Notes: generated by a model not told the origin, from the letters alone. DNA of 64,000 bases from Pseudomonadota bacterium (GCA_029550345.1 JAKPHK010000114.1:20241-84240), one strand, 5' to 3'; shown: positions 52,601 to 60,753, counted from the stretch's first letter. Translations and numbers: made by a program.

Positions 52601-52766
52601 AACTGGCGACATAGAATTCTCGGCCCGGAAGGGTCAACTTGAAGAACGGCCCATATTCGGATGCAAGCTTCATCAGGCTCTGGACCGGTGCGGAGCGGTC
52701 CATTCGGTCGGCATTGCCGATGACCGGGCGAAGGGGCGGCTGCGGCACTGTGTTCGAACTTTTCAC
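49575..52766 (-). CDS. self-sufficient cytochrome P450-reductase fusion (CYP102 type)
   Basis: A 1063-residue fusion of a P450 monooxygenase and its NADPH reductase, as in P450 BM3. The P450 domain (1-470) has the I-helix TFLIAGHETTSG, the ExxR in LMETLRLWP and the heme loop FGTGARACIGRPF with the ligand Cys near 399. The flavodoxin domain starts near 496 with VLYGSNTGSAEAFANRL, the FAD part has RQYSISSSPLW near 840, and the NADPH part has ICAGSGIAPFRGF near 912. Family members hydroxylate fatty acids. GTG at 52766 is the start, with GAGGAA upstream. A TetR gene is divergent. Confidence 0.95.
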   Translation of the reverse strand: MKSSNTVPQPPLRPVIGNADRMDRSAPVQSLMKLASEYGPFFKLTLPGREFYVASSHAFAAELCDDSRFAKRVHVPLREIRAFAGDGLFTAYNDEPNWALAHTILMPAFGPLGVRAMFEDMVDIADQMFARWARFGPDAVIDVADNMTRLTLDTIALTAFNYRFNSFYREDMHPFVDAMVGALAESGARARRFKPVTDVMLLSNRRYRSDIDIMQQVARDLIARRKASPTAGSETDLLGRMLNGRDPRTGEGLSDKNIVHQMITFLIAGHETTSGLLSFVTYFLLKNPAVLAEARRQVDAVVGTGLPTLGHLAELRYLEQILMETLRLWPTAPLFGRYPFEDTVVGGKYRLTPDDTVLVLLPEVQRDPAVWGADAGAFRPERHTPENAERLPEHAWKPFGTGARACIGRPFAMQEAHLVLTMMLQRFEFAFEDPSYTLKVHETLTLKPENLRIRAWLRGEAKAAAASPAGANSADHAPSFEMASRDHVDLSPDAPKIHVLYGSNTGSAEAFANRLFAQAAGRGFAATLGALDEFVGNVPAAGTIVVVTASYEGQPPDNAVQFVPFIETLDPGSLAGREFAIFGCGNRQWARTWQAIPRRIEAALVAAGGQELLPRGEGDSGGDFFGAFDAWAEQFWAALADSHGMEGATANAARGLKLEWLPDERLALLRIGDLAPGKVVENRELTATGAANARSKRHIEFELPANQTYETGDYLAVLAVNPPERVAKALRLFGLSGGRAVVLHAPHQEAAGLPTGRPVRCDEILSSYVELGQPATRQQVARLVQVATESADVEALIALSDQDYESEVLGKRQAIVDLLHAHPSVQLEFAEFLSMLPPMRARQYSISSSPLWREDHVTLTVSVLDEPSLAGTDRHRGVASSYLAALLPGEEALIAVRPSQARFRPPADPATPMILICAGSGIAPFRGFLQERAEILASGQPVGRSLLYFGTNDPDVDYLYRVELEGWEQQGIVSLRPVFTLKPENGQRFVQDRLWAERSEVKQAFRDGAIVFVCGDGLRMAPAVRQTLIDIYREETGDTEGAAEAWADAMERDHGRYVADVFA

Positions 52767-52796
52767 CAGCTTTCCTCAATCGACGGCCAGCATACT

Positions 52797-52808
52797 TTAC
52801 AAGTGTAA
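52797..52808. promoter_or_regulatory. palindromic operator TTACA-AG-TGTAA
   Basis: A short inverted repeat in the 66-base gap between the P450 gene and the divergent TetR-type regulator. Position and symmetry suit the regulator's own operator, controlling both genes. No experimental consensus is known to me. Confidence 0.55.
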
Positions 52809-52832
52809 GTTAATCCGCAAGGACGCGCAAGC

Positions 52833-53462
52833 ATGATGACGAAATCCGCTATCTTGAAAGATCCGCGCCAGACACGGAGCTGGGACGCACTGGAGCGGGC
52901 GTTCGTGTTCCTGTCGCATAGTCATGTGCTGGCAGATGTAACCGTGACCCAGCTGGCGCGTTGCGCCCAGATCAGTCGGCCGACGTTCTACCAGCATGCA
53001 CGCGATGTGCGGGATCTGGCCGCGAAGGTCGCGCTGGCCCGGCTGAGTGCCGCTACTCCCGTCTTGCCGGGAATCGGATCGGCCCAGGAAGGATCTGGCG
53101 ATGCAATTTCAGATACTCTTGCTCGAACCATCGCCGCCCCGTTGACGCACCTGGCGGAGAACAGGCGTTTCTACAAATCGGTGCTGGAATTCGCCGGATC
53201 GCCCGATCTTTATGCCAGGATCGTGGACCTCTTGCTCGATCGAATGGATTCGGGGCTGTTTTCGGATGCGGCACGGACCAGCGGGGTTTCGCCGATCGAA
53301 ATCGCCAAGGTCGTCCATGGTGGCCTGATGTGGCGAATTGTCGGCTGGCTGATCGACGGCATTGATGAAACGCCGCCGCAGGACTTGGCCAGCGAGATCG
53401 GAAAGATCTTTTCGGCTTTGGTTGAGCGGCCAGCTATCGGGAAATGTTCCGGCAATCCGTGA
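52833..53462 (+). CDS. TetR/AcrR-family regulator
   Basis: A 209-residue regulator. The N-terminal HTH (about 30-60) reads LADVTVTQLARCAQISRPTFYQH, the standard TetR form with its Tyr-x-His turn. The ligand-binding half has helices around TIAAPLTHLAENRRFYKS. It is divergent from the P450 gene with the palindrome between, so it probably represses that gene until a substrate binds. The Bacillus CYP102 regulators BM3R1/FatR are a known parallel. Confidence 0.88.
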   Translation: MMTKSAILKDPRQTRSWDALERAFVFLSHSHVLADVTVTQLARCAQISRPTFYQHARDVRDLAAKVALARLSAATPVLPGIGSAQEGSGDAISDTLARTIAAPLTHLAENRRFYKSVLEFAGSPDLYARIVDLLLDRMDSGLFSDAARTSGVSPIEIAKVVHGGLMWRIVGWLIDGIDETPPQDLASEIGKIFSALVERPAIGKCSGNP

Positions 53463-53540
53463 ATGGAACTGCCGGTACATCCTGACAGGAATCTGCTCCA
53501 CGGCTAGAGCGTTCGGCACGGCAGCCAGCCCCGCCAGATG

Positions 53541-53735
53541 CTAACCGCCGGACTTGCCTCTGCCTTCACGCGGGAAGCGCTGCTTGATCAGGCCGCCGCC
53601 AAGATTGGCATCGATCAGGACGCGATTGGCCTGATCAATGGCTGCAACAAGCGTCGCGTCACTGATCTCCTCCCGGCTAGCGAACTTCGCGAACCAGCGG
53701 CTCTTGTGGATGCGAGTTCGCGGCTTACCGGTCAT
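53541..53735 (-). pseudogene. RelE/HigB-type toxin, C-terminally truncated
   Basis: A 64-codon frame matches the start of a type II RelE/ParE-family (HigB-like) toxin: SRWFAKFASREEISDATLVAAI, then DANLGGGLIKQRFPREGRGKSGG. In complete relatives KSGG is followed by a Tyr-Arg-Thr beta strand and a catalytic C-terminal part; here a stop follows at once. The start overlaps the end of the integrase gene by 11 bases. No antitoxin gene is visible nearby. Confidence 0.7.
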
Positions 53736-54966
53736 GGATCACTACTCCGATATCACACATAGTATTATGGTTCAATGAACGACGCTCGCCCATGGCATCA
53801 GCGATGAGCGCACCGATCCGTTCAGCCGCTTCCAATACTCGCCCGTCGTCTAGGTGTGCGTAGCGCGACGTGGTTTGCAGCCGGGAGTGGCCCAGCAGCT
53901 TGCCGATCATAGGCAAGGTTTCGGACCGCGCGGCGGCATGGCTGGCAAAGCTGTGACGCAGGTCGTGCAGTCGTACCCCCGGCAGATTGGCTTCGGTCCT
54001 TACTTCCGCCCAAAATCCGTGCATTTCGGCGACAGGACGCCGGGTCTGCTTGTTCCAGAACACGCGGTCCGAACTGCCGCGCCGTTCAAGCGACGCGAGC
54101 AGCATCTGCGCCTCGTCGCCGAGCCAGACGGTGCGCGGGCCGGTCTTGCTGTCGTGAAGGAGCAGGCGCCCGCCCTTCACCTCGCTCCAGGTCAGGTCCT
54201 TGATCTCGGAGACGCGGCACCCGGTCAGCAACAGCAGTTGGACGATCGTGCTGTGAAGCGGGTGGGTGCGAAGCTTGCGGTGCAGCACTTCGCCCAAACG
54301 GGCGATCTCCTGATTGGACAGGAAGCGCTCGCATTTGCGGCGCTTGTTGGGCCGGATGTAGGTGCACGGATTGCTGCCCTCGGGCCGCATTCCCCAGCGC
54401 TCGGCATGGTTGAACATCGAGCGCAGAATTTCAAAGCAGCGGTTGCCTGCACCAGGACCGCCATTGACCGAGACCTTGTTGAACCAGGTCAGCACATGCG
54501 ACTGCTCGATCTCGTCGATGAACATGCCAGAGAAGGCTTGGTCGAGATGAAGCCGGCGATAGCAAGCGTGGGTGTAGCACGTGCTCGGCTTCCACTTGGC
54601 CGCCGCCTGCTTCCAGTATATCGCCAGGAAGTCGTCATAGGTCGGAACCTTGCGAACCTCCTTGCGTCTGGTTGCCGGGTCCTCGCCGACCTGCGCGCGC
54701 AGCAGGATGCGCTGAGCACAGTTCAGCGCCTGGCTCTTGCTGAGGACATTGGCATTGCCCAGGGTGATCGTCCGGGTCACGCCATTCATCCGCGACTGGA
54801 CGATGTAGGTGCTGCGCCCCGAGCCGTAATAGCGAATGCCGAAGCCGGGCAGCTTCACCGACCATTCCACCCGGCGCGCTTTGCCGCTCGGACGTCTGCC
54901 CGGATCGAAGCGGCGTAGGGTCGCGAGCTCATCCGCGATGATGCGAGCAAGGGAAATCCGGGTCAT
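53725..54966 (-). CDS. tyrosine recombinase, second of an overlapping pair
   Basis: A 413-residue recombinase. It has the DUF4102-like start WSVKLPGFGIRYYGSGRSTY, a core-binding domain (about 105-200), and the catalytic set: Arg in LLLTGCRVSEIKDLTW, HDLRHSFASHAA (HxxR), GKLLGHSRLQTTSRYAHL with the tyrosine. Its start overlaps the stop of the upstream recombinase (ATGA). It is only distantly like the P4-type integrases in the window. Its 3' end overlaps the broken toxin gene. Confidence 0.9.
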   Translation of the reverse strand: MTRISLARIIADELATLRRFDPGRRPSGKARRVEWSVKLPGFGIRYYGSGRSTYIVQSRMNGVTRTITLGNANVLSKSQALNCAQRILLRAQVGEDPATRRKEVRKVPTYDDFLAIYWKQAAAKWKPSTCYTHACYRRLHLDQAFSGMFIDEIEQSHVLTWFNKVSVNGGPGAGNRCFEILRSMFNHAERWGMRPEGSNPCTYIRPNKRRKCERFLSNQEIARLGEVLHRKLRTHPLHSTIVQLLLLTGCRVSEIKDLTWSEVKGGRLLLHDSKTGPRTVWLGDEAQMLLASLERRGSSDRVFWNKQTRRPVAEMHGFWAEVRTEANLPGVRLHDLRHSFASHAAARSETLPMIGKLLGHSRLQTTSRYAHLDDGRVLEAAERIGALIADAMGERRSLNHNTMCDIGVVIHDR

Positions 54967-56195
54967 GCCGCAAGCCCTAGGTGCCGGGCGAGCGAACCCG
55001 AGATGCGCTTGGCGGCGTCGGCAATCGCTTCGTCCGCGAGGTGCGCATAACGCTCGGTAGTCTCAGCGAGCGCGTGGCCAAGGAGCTTGCCAATCACGAC
55101 GAGTGAAATTCCGTCAGCGATGGCGATCGAAGCAAAGCTGTGGCGCAAGTCGTGCAACCGAACATCTGGCAAGGCCGCGTGCCGCCTCATTTCGAGCCAG
55201 ACAGGGCTTAGCGCGATCGGCTTATCTCCGCGCACCGACGGAAAGACGAGGCCAGTATCGGCCCTGTTCGGCATGGCATCGAGAACCGCCTGCGCTTGCC
55301 GGTTGAGATAGACGATCTTCGCACCGGTCTTGCTGTCGGGCAGCATGAGGCGCGGTGGCTGCACCCATTCCCAGCGCAATCCAACCACTTCGCCGTGGCG
55401 CGCGCCGGTGTAGATCAGAAGCCGGATCGCTTGGACCGCGATCGGGTTGGTTTCCTCGAAGTCGCGCAAGCTTGCAGCAAGCCGATTGAACTCGCGGGCG
55501 CTCAGAAATCTGTCGACCAGCTTGCGCTTGTACCGCGGCGTTCCCCGGCACGGGTTCGAGCCACGCGGGCGCATGCCCAATTGTTCGGCGTAGCCCATCA
55601 TCACCGACAGGATCGGAATGGTGCGGTTGAACGCGCCCGAGCGGCCCGCCCAACTGTCGCGCCAGCGCAGCACGTCGGCCTTGCGGATCGCATCGACCCG
55701 CAGGTGACCGAAGATGTCGGTCAGGTCCTTGAAGATGCGGGCACGGTTGCCCTTGCGGGTCGATGGCTTCCAATGCCGCGAATAATCCGCCCAGAAGCGC
55801 AGCGCGAAATCACGAAACAGCGTCGCGCCTGGATTATCCCGCTTCGCCTTCTGCGCCACCGGCAGGCCATCGAGCATGACTTTGGCAAGCTGCGCGCGCG
55901 CCAGGGTGCGAGCTTCCTCCGCGCGAACTTCGGGCGGGCGGCCAAGCGTGATCCGCATCTGTTTGCCGCGCTGGCGGAACTGGACGAACCAGCTACGCGA
56001 TCCACCCGCAAAGACCCTGAGGCCGAAGCCCGGCAGCTCGGTATCCCACCAGAAGAACTCTTTACCCTTGATCTTGCGCCGGGCGATGTTTCCGTCGAGC
56101 CTGACTTTCTCGCTGGTTCGATTGCTTCGATAGCGCCGAGTCGTCTTCAAGATTTCGACGGGATTTGGCGTTACCACAGGGCCATTCGTTGACAT
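54963..56195 (-). CDS. tyrosine recombinase, first of an overlapping pair
   Basis: A 410-residue recombinase similar in layout to the next one: WWDTELPGFGLRVFAGGSRSW in the N-terminal arm-binding part, a core-binding domain, then Arg in LLIYTGARHGEVVGLRW, HDLRHSFASIAIA and GKLLGHALAETTERYAHLAD with the nucleophile. It overlaps the following recombinase by four bases. Paired or tripled recombinases occur in RIT-type elements, which encode three. Here only two are found. Confidence 0.9.
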   Translation of the reverse strand: MSTNGPVVTPNPVEILKTTRRYRSNRTSEKVRLDGNIARRKIKGKEFFWWDTELPGFGLRVFAGGSRSWFVQFRQRGKQMRITLGRPPEVRAEEARTLARAQLAKVMLDGLPVAQKAKRDNPGATLFRDFALRFWADYSRHWKPSTRKGNRARIFKDLTDIFGHLRVDAIRKADVLRWRDSWAGRSGAFNRTIPILSVMMGYAEQLGMRPRGSNPCRGTPRYKRKLVDRFLSAREFNRLAASLRDFEETNPIAVQAIRLLIYTGARHGEVVGLRWEWVQPPRLMLPDSKTGAKIVYLNRQAQAVLDAMPNRADTGLVFPSVRGDKPIALSPVWLEMRRHAALPDVRLHDLRHSFASIAIADGISLVVIGKLLGHALAETTERYAHLADEAIADAAKRISGSLARHLGLAA

Positions 56196-56409
56196 CGATC
56201 TTGCTCCTTCATAGAAGGAACTAATTCACGGCAATCCAATGGTTTATTTTCCATTGCTGCGACAAGGTCGCGTACGGTGTGCTTGTAAACCAACTGCGGA
56301 ATCGGTTTCAACGCTTCCCCTGAATAATCAGCTCGGGAACGAAGGACATTTCCGATGGGGTTGCAGCCAAACGGCACATGAGGATGGCAGTCGCCGCTGG
56401 GTGCGGTCG

Positions 56410-57021
56410 TCACTGGCCAAGAAATTCTACCCGTCCTGAATCGAGGTGGTAGTAGGCACCGACCACCAGTAATCGGCCTTCCGCTTGTGGATCGAGCAGT
56501 GCGGGAGATGCCTCTTTCTGCAGCTCCTTCACGACCTTGCGGACATTACATAGAGCGGCGGCGTTGCACAGGTCTTCCGCCCAGGGATCGGCTTCCAACA
56601 CGGCCGGGAGCAACGACTGCAGCACCTTCGAGACATTACTGCTGTAGGCGGTTTCGCCACGGGCCACCGAAACGGCCGCGCGGATCGCGCCGCAGGCTTC
56701 GTGGCCCATCACCACGATCAGCGGAACCTGCAACTGGGTGACGGCAAACTCCAGGCTGCCCAGCGCCGTGGCGCATAGCGTGTTGCCGGCATTGCGGACG
56801 ATGAACAGCTCGCCCAACCCGCGTTCGAACAACAGTTCCGGCGGGACGCGCGAATCCGAGCAGCTGAGATAGGCCGCAAACGGCCGCTGCGCAGCGGCGA
56901 GATGGAGCCGGTGCAGCCGGTCCATCGGCGGGTTATAGGGCGCATCTGACAGGAACCGGCGGTTGCCTTCCTTGAGCAGTTCGAGCGCTTCGTGGGGCTT
57001 GATTTGCGGCGGATTGTCCAT
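56410..57021 (-). CDS. beta-class carbonic anhydrase
   Basis: Carbonic anhydrase interconverts CO2 and bicarbonate. The 203-residue protein has the zinc ligands in AAYLSCSDSRVPPE (Cys, with Asp/Arg dyad) and MGHEACGAIRAAVSV (His and Cys). Lengths and order match the beta class. GAGGA 7 bases upstream supports ATG at 57021. It follows nnrS by only 10 bases, so it probably belongs to the NO/nitrate operon, perhaps for pH or CO2 balance; that role is a guess. Confidence 0.93.
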   Translation of the reverse strand: MDNPPQIKPHEALELLKEGNRRFLSDAPYNPPMDRLHRLHLAAAQRPFAAYLSCSDSRVPPELLFERGLGELFIVRNAGNTLCATALGSLEFAVTQLQVPLIVVMGHEACGAIRAAVSVARGETAYSSNVSKVLQSLLPAVLEADPWAEDLCNAAALCNVRKVVKELQKEASPALLDPQAEGRLLVVGAYYHLDSGRVEFLGQ

Positions 57022-57031
57022 GGCAAGGTCC

Positions 57032-58234
57032 TCAGCCCGGTCGGCCATCACGGCGCGGGCGCAGGTAGATCAGGGCATTGCGGACCAGCCACGGCAGCAG
57101 CCCGGCGGCAAAGGCGAACGCGGCGATCACCAGCAGCCAGCCAAGTTCGCCCTTGAGCGCCGCTAGGATCCGCAACCCCGCAGCAAGCTGGACGGCAGCA
57201 AAGGCCAGCCAGGCCAGCGGCACCATCGCCAGCGGACGCCCCGAATGGCCGTGTGTTACCCGCGTTACCATCCCCACCAGCAGGCTGGCGGCAAAGCCGA
57301 GCGCCAGCGCGTGGGTGGGGGCCAGCCCCAGTGGCAGGCCGAACGCAGCAAGCGCGGCCAGCGCGAAGCCGAGCGGCGCCCAGACAACGCCCCAGATCAG
57401 CACATGCAGCAATCCGGGCGCGGGGCCGCGTGGCCACCACTTCCAGGCCATAACGCCGGTGCAGGCGGCCAGTCCTGTTGCGGCCAGGCCGGACAAGGCC
57501 GGGAGCAAGGCCAGTTCGCCCGCGATCCGCAAGGCCAGCAGTGCCCACAGCGCTGCCAGCAACCAGTCCGGCCGCCAGCGCTGATAGCCTTGTACAACAT
57601 TGGCGGCGAAAAACGGCACCATCCGGTGGGCGACGGTCAGGAACACCGGCAGGATGAACCCGTTCAGCCCCAGCACATTGCCCCAGCGCAGCAGTCGGGG
57701 ATCACCGCCCTGCAAGAAGGCGCAGACCATCAGCAGCGCGCCTAGGCCGATCGTCAGGGCTGCGAGGGCGGAAACAGCGTGCCAGCAGGGCGGCTTGCCG
57801 GAACGGCTGTTGTCCCAAACCACCTCTGCCAGAACGACAAGCCCCAGCGCCCAACCTGCCGCGAAGGTCAGAAAGCCGATCCGGATCATTGCGTCTGTTC
57901 CGGTCCACAGGCCGATGACGGTAACGGCCAAACCGGCAGCGATTGCGCCCGACGCCGGTCCGAACCGGCGCGCAGTCAGGTCCGGCTGGCCCATCCAGCG
58001 CGGAAACACGGTCAGCAGGAAGCCGAAAATGAAGGCCGGGTAGACTTGCAGCAGCAGCACCGGCGCATGAAGCAGTGCGGCCGGAAGATTGCCCGATGCA
58101 AGCTCTGCCCAGCCAAGGTGCAGTGCGCCCAGGCGCACCGGCCACCACAAGGCGGCGGCGACAAGGCCAAGGCTGCCGCTGAGGAAAGCCAGCCGGTGCG
58201 GAGCCGCCAACAGGATCGATGCGCGCCAGGCCAT
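57032..58234 (-). CDS. nnrS: NnrS-family heme-copper membrane protein
   Basis: A 400-residue membrane protein with about 12 hydrophobic segments. NnrS marks include the histidine-bearing HRLAFLSGSLGLVAA at the start, TVAHRMVPFFAANVV and MVTRVTHGHSGRPLA. NnrS is made during nitrate and NO respiration and helps cells resist NO stress. I chose ATG at 58234, four bases after the stop of the upstream gene. Likely co-transcribed with the small membrane protein and carbonic anhydrase. Confidence 0.92.
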   Translation of the reverse strand: MAWRASILLAAPHRLAFLSGSLGLVAAALWWPVRLGALHLGWAELASGNLPAALLHAPVLLLQVYPAFIFGFLLTVFPRWMGQPDLTARRFGPASGAIAAGLAVTVIGLWTGTDAMIRIGFLTFAAGWALGLVVLAEVVWDNSRSGKPPCWHAVSALAALTIGLGALLMVCAFLQGGDPRLLRWGNVLGLNGFILPVFLTVAHRMVPFFAANVVQGYQRWRPDWLLAALWALLALRIAGELALLPALSGLAATGLAACTGVMAWKWWPRGPAPGLLHVLIWGVVWAPLGFALAALAAFGLPLGLAPTHALALGFAASLLVGMVTRVTHGHSGRPLAMVPLAWLAFAAVQLAAGLRILAALKGELGWLLVIAAFAFAAGLLPWLVRNALIYLRPRRDGRPG

Positions 58235-58238
58235 CGGC

Positions 58239-58709
58239 TCAGAACAGCCCGTGCGCGCCGCCCGTGGCACCGATCACGGTGACAAGAGCGAGGGCGGAAA
58301 GCAGCCGGTGCATGGCGACCATCCGGCCAAAGTCGGCCTCCGGCGTGGCGGACCGGGCCATGCGGCGGTGCAGGAACAGCGGTTCGGCCACGAACAGCAT
58401 CACCGCAAAGACGGTCCACAGCGCCAGCATGGCGTGCATCCACCAGAAGCCGGGATCGGCAAACCGGTCCCACAATCCGGCCTGGTGAGTCATCCAGAAG
58501 CCGCTGGCCCCGGCCAGCAGCACCCAGAATTTTGCCTGCGGAGCAAACCCCTGCTCGATCCGGTGAAAGGCCGAAAGCCGACTGGCCGGCGGCTCGCTGC
58601 GGACAATGGCGGGCATGACGACCAGCGTCACGAACCAGACACCGCCGATCCAGCCAACGATCGCGGCAACGTGAAGACTGCGGGCCAGAGTGAAAGTGTC
58701 GATGTTCAT
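58239..58709 (-). CDS. CopD-like four-helix membrane protein
   Basis: A 156-residue membrane protein with four helices. The first (about 8-30) carries a conserved-looking His and Trp, LHVAAIVGWIGGVWFVTLVV, as in the CopD / DUF2269-like family, and further His residues are in HQAGLWDR and WWMHAMLALW, so heme or copper binding is possible. It opens the nnrS operon; AAAGGGA lies 5 bases before ATG at 58709. An FNR-like box sits just upstream. Confidence 0.7.
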   Translation of the reverse strand: MNIDTFTLARSLHVAAIVGWIGGVWFVTLVVMPAIVRSEPPASRLSAFHRIEQGFAPQAKFWVLLAGASGFWMTHQAGLWDRFADPGFWWMHAMLALWTVFAVMLFVAEPLFLHRRMARSATPEADFGRMVAMHRLLSALALVTVIGATGGAHGLF

Positions 58710-58745
58710 CAAGATCCCTTTGGGCCGGAAAGCACCGATCAATCG

Positions 58746-58759
58746 TTGATGAAAGTCAA
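58746..58759. promoter_or_regulatory. FNR/DNR-like box, one mismatch
   Basis: TTGATGAAAGTCAA against the consensus TTGAT-N4-ATCAA. It lies in the 84-base gap between the divergent membrane-protein/nnrS operon and the porin gene, so it could serve both. Confidence 0.5.
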
Positions 58760-58793
58760 TTACAGAAGCGGAATAGAGGCGAGAATAACAGAC

Positions 58794-59999
58794 ATGAATC
58801 AAGCCTCATCCCGTTTCGCCCTGACTCTTGCCACCTTGCTGGCCAGCACTGCCGCCCATGCCGAGACGCAGTCGGTCACCCCCTATGCCGATCTCCGCTA
58901 CCGGCTGGAACTGGTCGATCAGGACGGTTTGGCCGAACAGGCCGCTGCCTCCACCCTGCGGGTCAAGGCCGGGGTCAAGACAGCCGAATGGCACGGCTTC
59001 AGCGCTGTGGTAGAAGGCGAAGCGATCGTCGTGCTGGGCGAGACCAGTTATAACGATACGGTCAACGGCAAGACCACCTATCCGGTGGTGGCCGATCCTT
59101 CCGACATATTGCTCAACCAAGCCTACCTGCGCTGGCGTCCGGCGGCGCAACTGGAACTGACCGGCGGGCGTCAGGCGGTAAATCTCGACAACCAGCGTTG
59201 GATCGGTTCGGTCGGCTGGCGGCAGAACGATCAGACGCTCGATGCGGTGCGAGTTACGGCCCGGCCAGTGAAGGGGGCGAGCGTGGACTATCTGAATGCC
59301 TGGCGGGTCAACCGGGTGTTCGGCCCGGATTCGCCGCAAGGCATCTGGCGCGACACGGAAATTCACGGTGTTCGCGCCGGCTATGCGATCAAGAACGTCG
59401 GCACGCTTTCGGCGTATGGTTACTGGTTAGATATTCCTTCCCAACCATCCAGCAGCAGCCGCACTCTGGGCGTGCGGATGGCTGGCGAGCTGTCGGTGGG
59501 AGGAAAGTCGACGTTCCTCTACGCGGCCGAATATGCTCGCCAGCACGATCATGGCGCCAATCCCCGCACCTTCGGACTGGATTACTGGCTGATAGAGTCC
59601 GGACTGAAGACCGGGCCGTTTACATTCAAAGCCGGGTATGAACGGCTGGAGGGCAACGGCACGGTGGGTTTGCAAACCCCGCTTGCCACGCTGCACGCTT
59701 TCAACGGCTGGGCCGACAAGTTCCTGACCACGCCGGCAAATGGCCTGCGCGATGCATATCTGGACGCCAGCTACAAGGTTCCCGGCAAGGGAGTGCTGGC
59801 CGGCTTGACTCTTCGCGCCGCCTGGCACGACTACGGATCGACCGTTGGCGGGATCGCCTATGGCCAGGAGTGGAACGCGCTGGCCAGCTATCCGCTGGGC
59901 AAGCGGTTTACCCTCACCGCCAAGCTGGCCCATTACGATGCCGATGCCTTTGCCACCGATACCACCAAGCTGTGGTTCCAGATCGAGGCCAAGTTCTGA
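58794..59999 (+). CDS. outer-membrane porin, alginate-export-like
   Basis: A 401-residue beta-barrel protein. The signal peptide ends TLLASTAAHAE. The mature protein has the pattern YADLRYRLELVDQDG, AYLRWRPAAQLELTGGRQ and repeating amphipathic strands ending in KLWFQIEAKF with a C-terminal Phe, the usual outer-membrane signal. It resembles alginate-export/nitrite-type porins (AlgE-like). It lies divergent to the nnrS operon, so it may pass nitrate, nitrite or another small anion; the substrate is not shown. I start at 58794, not the much longer upstream open frame. Confidence 0.8.
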   Translation: MNQASSRFALTLATLLASTAAHAETQSVTPYADLRYRLELVDQDGLAEQAAASTLRVKAGVKTAEWHGFSAVVEGEAIVVLGETSYNDTVNGKTTYPVVADPSDILLNQAYLRWRPAAQLELTGGRQAVNLDNQRWIGSVGWRQNDQTLDAVRVTARPVKGASVDYLNAWRVNRVFGPDSPQGIWRDTEIHGVRAGYAIKNVGTLSAYGYWLDIPSQPSSSSRTLGVRMAGELSVGGKSTFLYAAEYARQHDHGANPRTFGLDYWLIESGLKTGPFTFKAGYERLEGNGTVGLQTPLATLHAFNGWADKFLTTPANGLRDAYLDASYKVPGKGVLAGLTLRAAWHDYGSTVGGIAYGQEWNALASYPLGKRFTLTAKLAHYDADAFATDTTKLWFQIEAKF

Positions 60000-60695
60000 T
60001 CAGGCCAGATCGTCGCGCACCGGATCGGGGCGTGAAAAGGCTTCGAGTGCGGCGCGGTCGGTGATCGTTACTTGCGCACCGGATACGGCAATGCCGTGTT
60101 CGCCCAGCGCCCCGAACGCGCGGGAGAGGTTTTCCGGCGTCATTCCCAGTAGCGAGGCGAGCAGGCGCTTTTCGGCTTTCAGCTGAACCGTGCCGCTGCC
60201 ACCCTGGCGGTGCTCTTGCTGCAGGATCAGATTGCCCAGCCGCTCGGCCGACTGGCGCAGCTTCATGTCGGTCAGCGCGCGAACCATGTCGCGATAGGCC
60301 TGGGCCAGTTCGCGCATGGTCGCCTGCATCAGCGCGCAGTCGTCCTTCACCACTTCGCGGACCAGGGCGGCCGGCACCAGCAGGATCCGGGACGGCGCGA
60401 TCGTGCGGGCCGACATCAGATAGGGCTGATCGGTGATGACTGCGGCCAGGATGAAGCTGGTGACCGGCTCGACGATCCGCATGGTCGTGTCGCGCCCGGC
60501 GCTGTGGGCGTAAAGTTCCACTAGTCCATCGACCAGAACGTGCAGGAAATCCGGATGCTGGCCGAGTTCGAACAGGGTCAGCTGCGGCGGGAACGCCTGC
60601 AGGAACGATCCCGAAAAGATCCGGTCACGCTGGCCTTCCTGCATTTCCCGGAACAGGGGCAGATTCGCGATTTCAGGTCTTTCGCCGGGACGCAC
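60000..60695 (-). CDS. Crp/Fnr-family regulator (DNR/NnrR-like)
   Basis: A 231-residue regulator with an N-terminal cyclic-nucleotide-fold sensor (about 15-140) and C-terminal HTH (about 170-225). The recognition helix TPENLSRAF keeps the E..SR set that reads TTGAT half sites. No N-terminal cysteine cluster is present, so it is not an oxygen-sensing FNR of the Fe-S type; DNR/NnrR-type NO sensing is more likely. GTG at 60695 is the start with AAGGAG upstream. It is divergent from narK with two perfect boxes between. Confidence 0.9.
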   Translation of the reverse strand: MRPGERPEIANLPLFREMQEGQRDRIFSGSFLQAFPPQLTLFELGQHPDFLHVLVDGLVELYAHSAGRDTTMRIVEPVTSFILAAVITDQPYLMSARTIAPSRILLVPAALVREVVKDDCALMQATMRELAQAYRDMVRALTDMKLRQSAERLGNLILQQEHRQGGSGTVQLKAEKRLLASLLGMTPENLSRAFGALGEHGIAVSGAQVTITDRAALEAFSRPDPVRDDLA

Positions 60696-60739
60696 GCAGC
60701 AGAGCTCCTTGGTTGAACGGGCCAGCCTTAGCAGTGCGA

Positions 60740-60753
60740 TTGATGTGCATCAA
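60740..60753. promoter_or_regulatory. FNR/DNR box 1, perfect
   Basis: TTGATGTGCATCAA, an exact match to TTGAT-N4-ATCAA. It lies about 50 bases upstream of the Crp/Fnr regulator's start, suiting autoregulation. Confidence 0.85.

Noticed and set aside
58738..58752. ATCAATCGTTGAT as an FNR box
   Set aside because: The half sites face the wrong way and are 3 bases apart; the adjacent TTGATGAAAGTCAA fits the consensus better.
58089..58793. An N-terminal extension of the porin gene by about 235 codons
   Set aside because: It runs antisense through nnrS and the small membrane protein; the signal peptide is at 58794.
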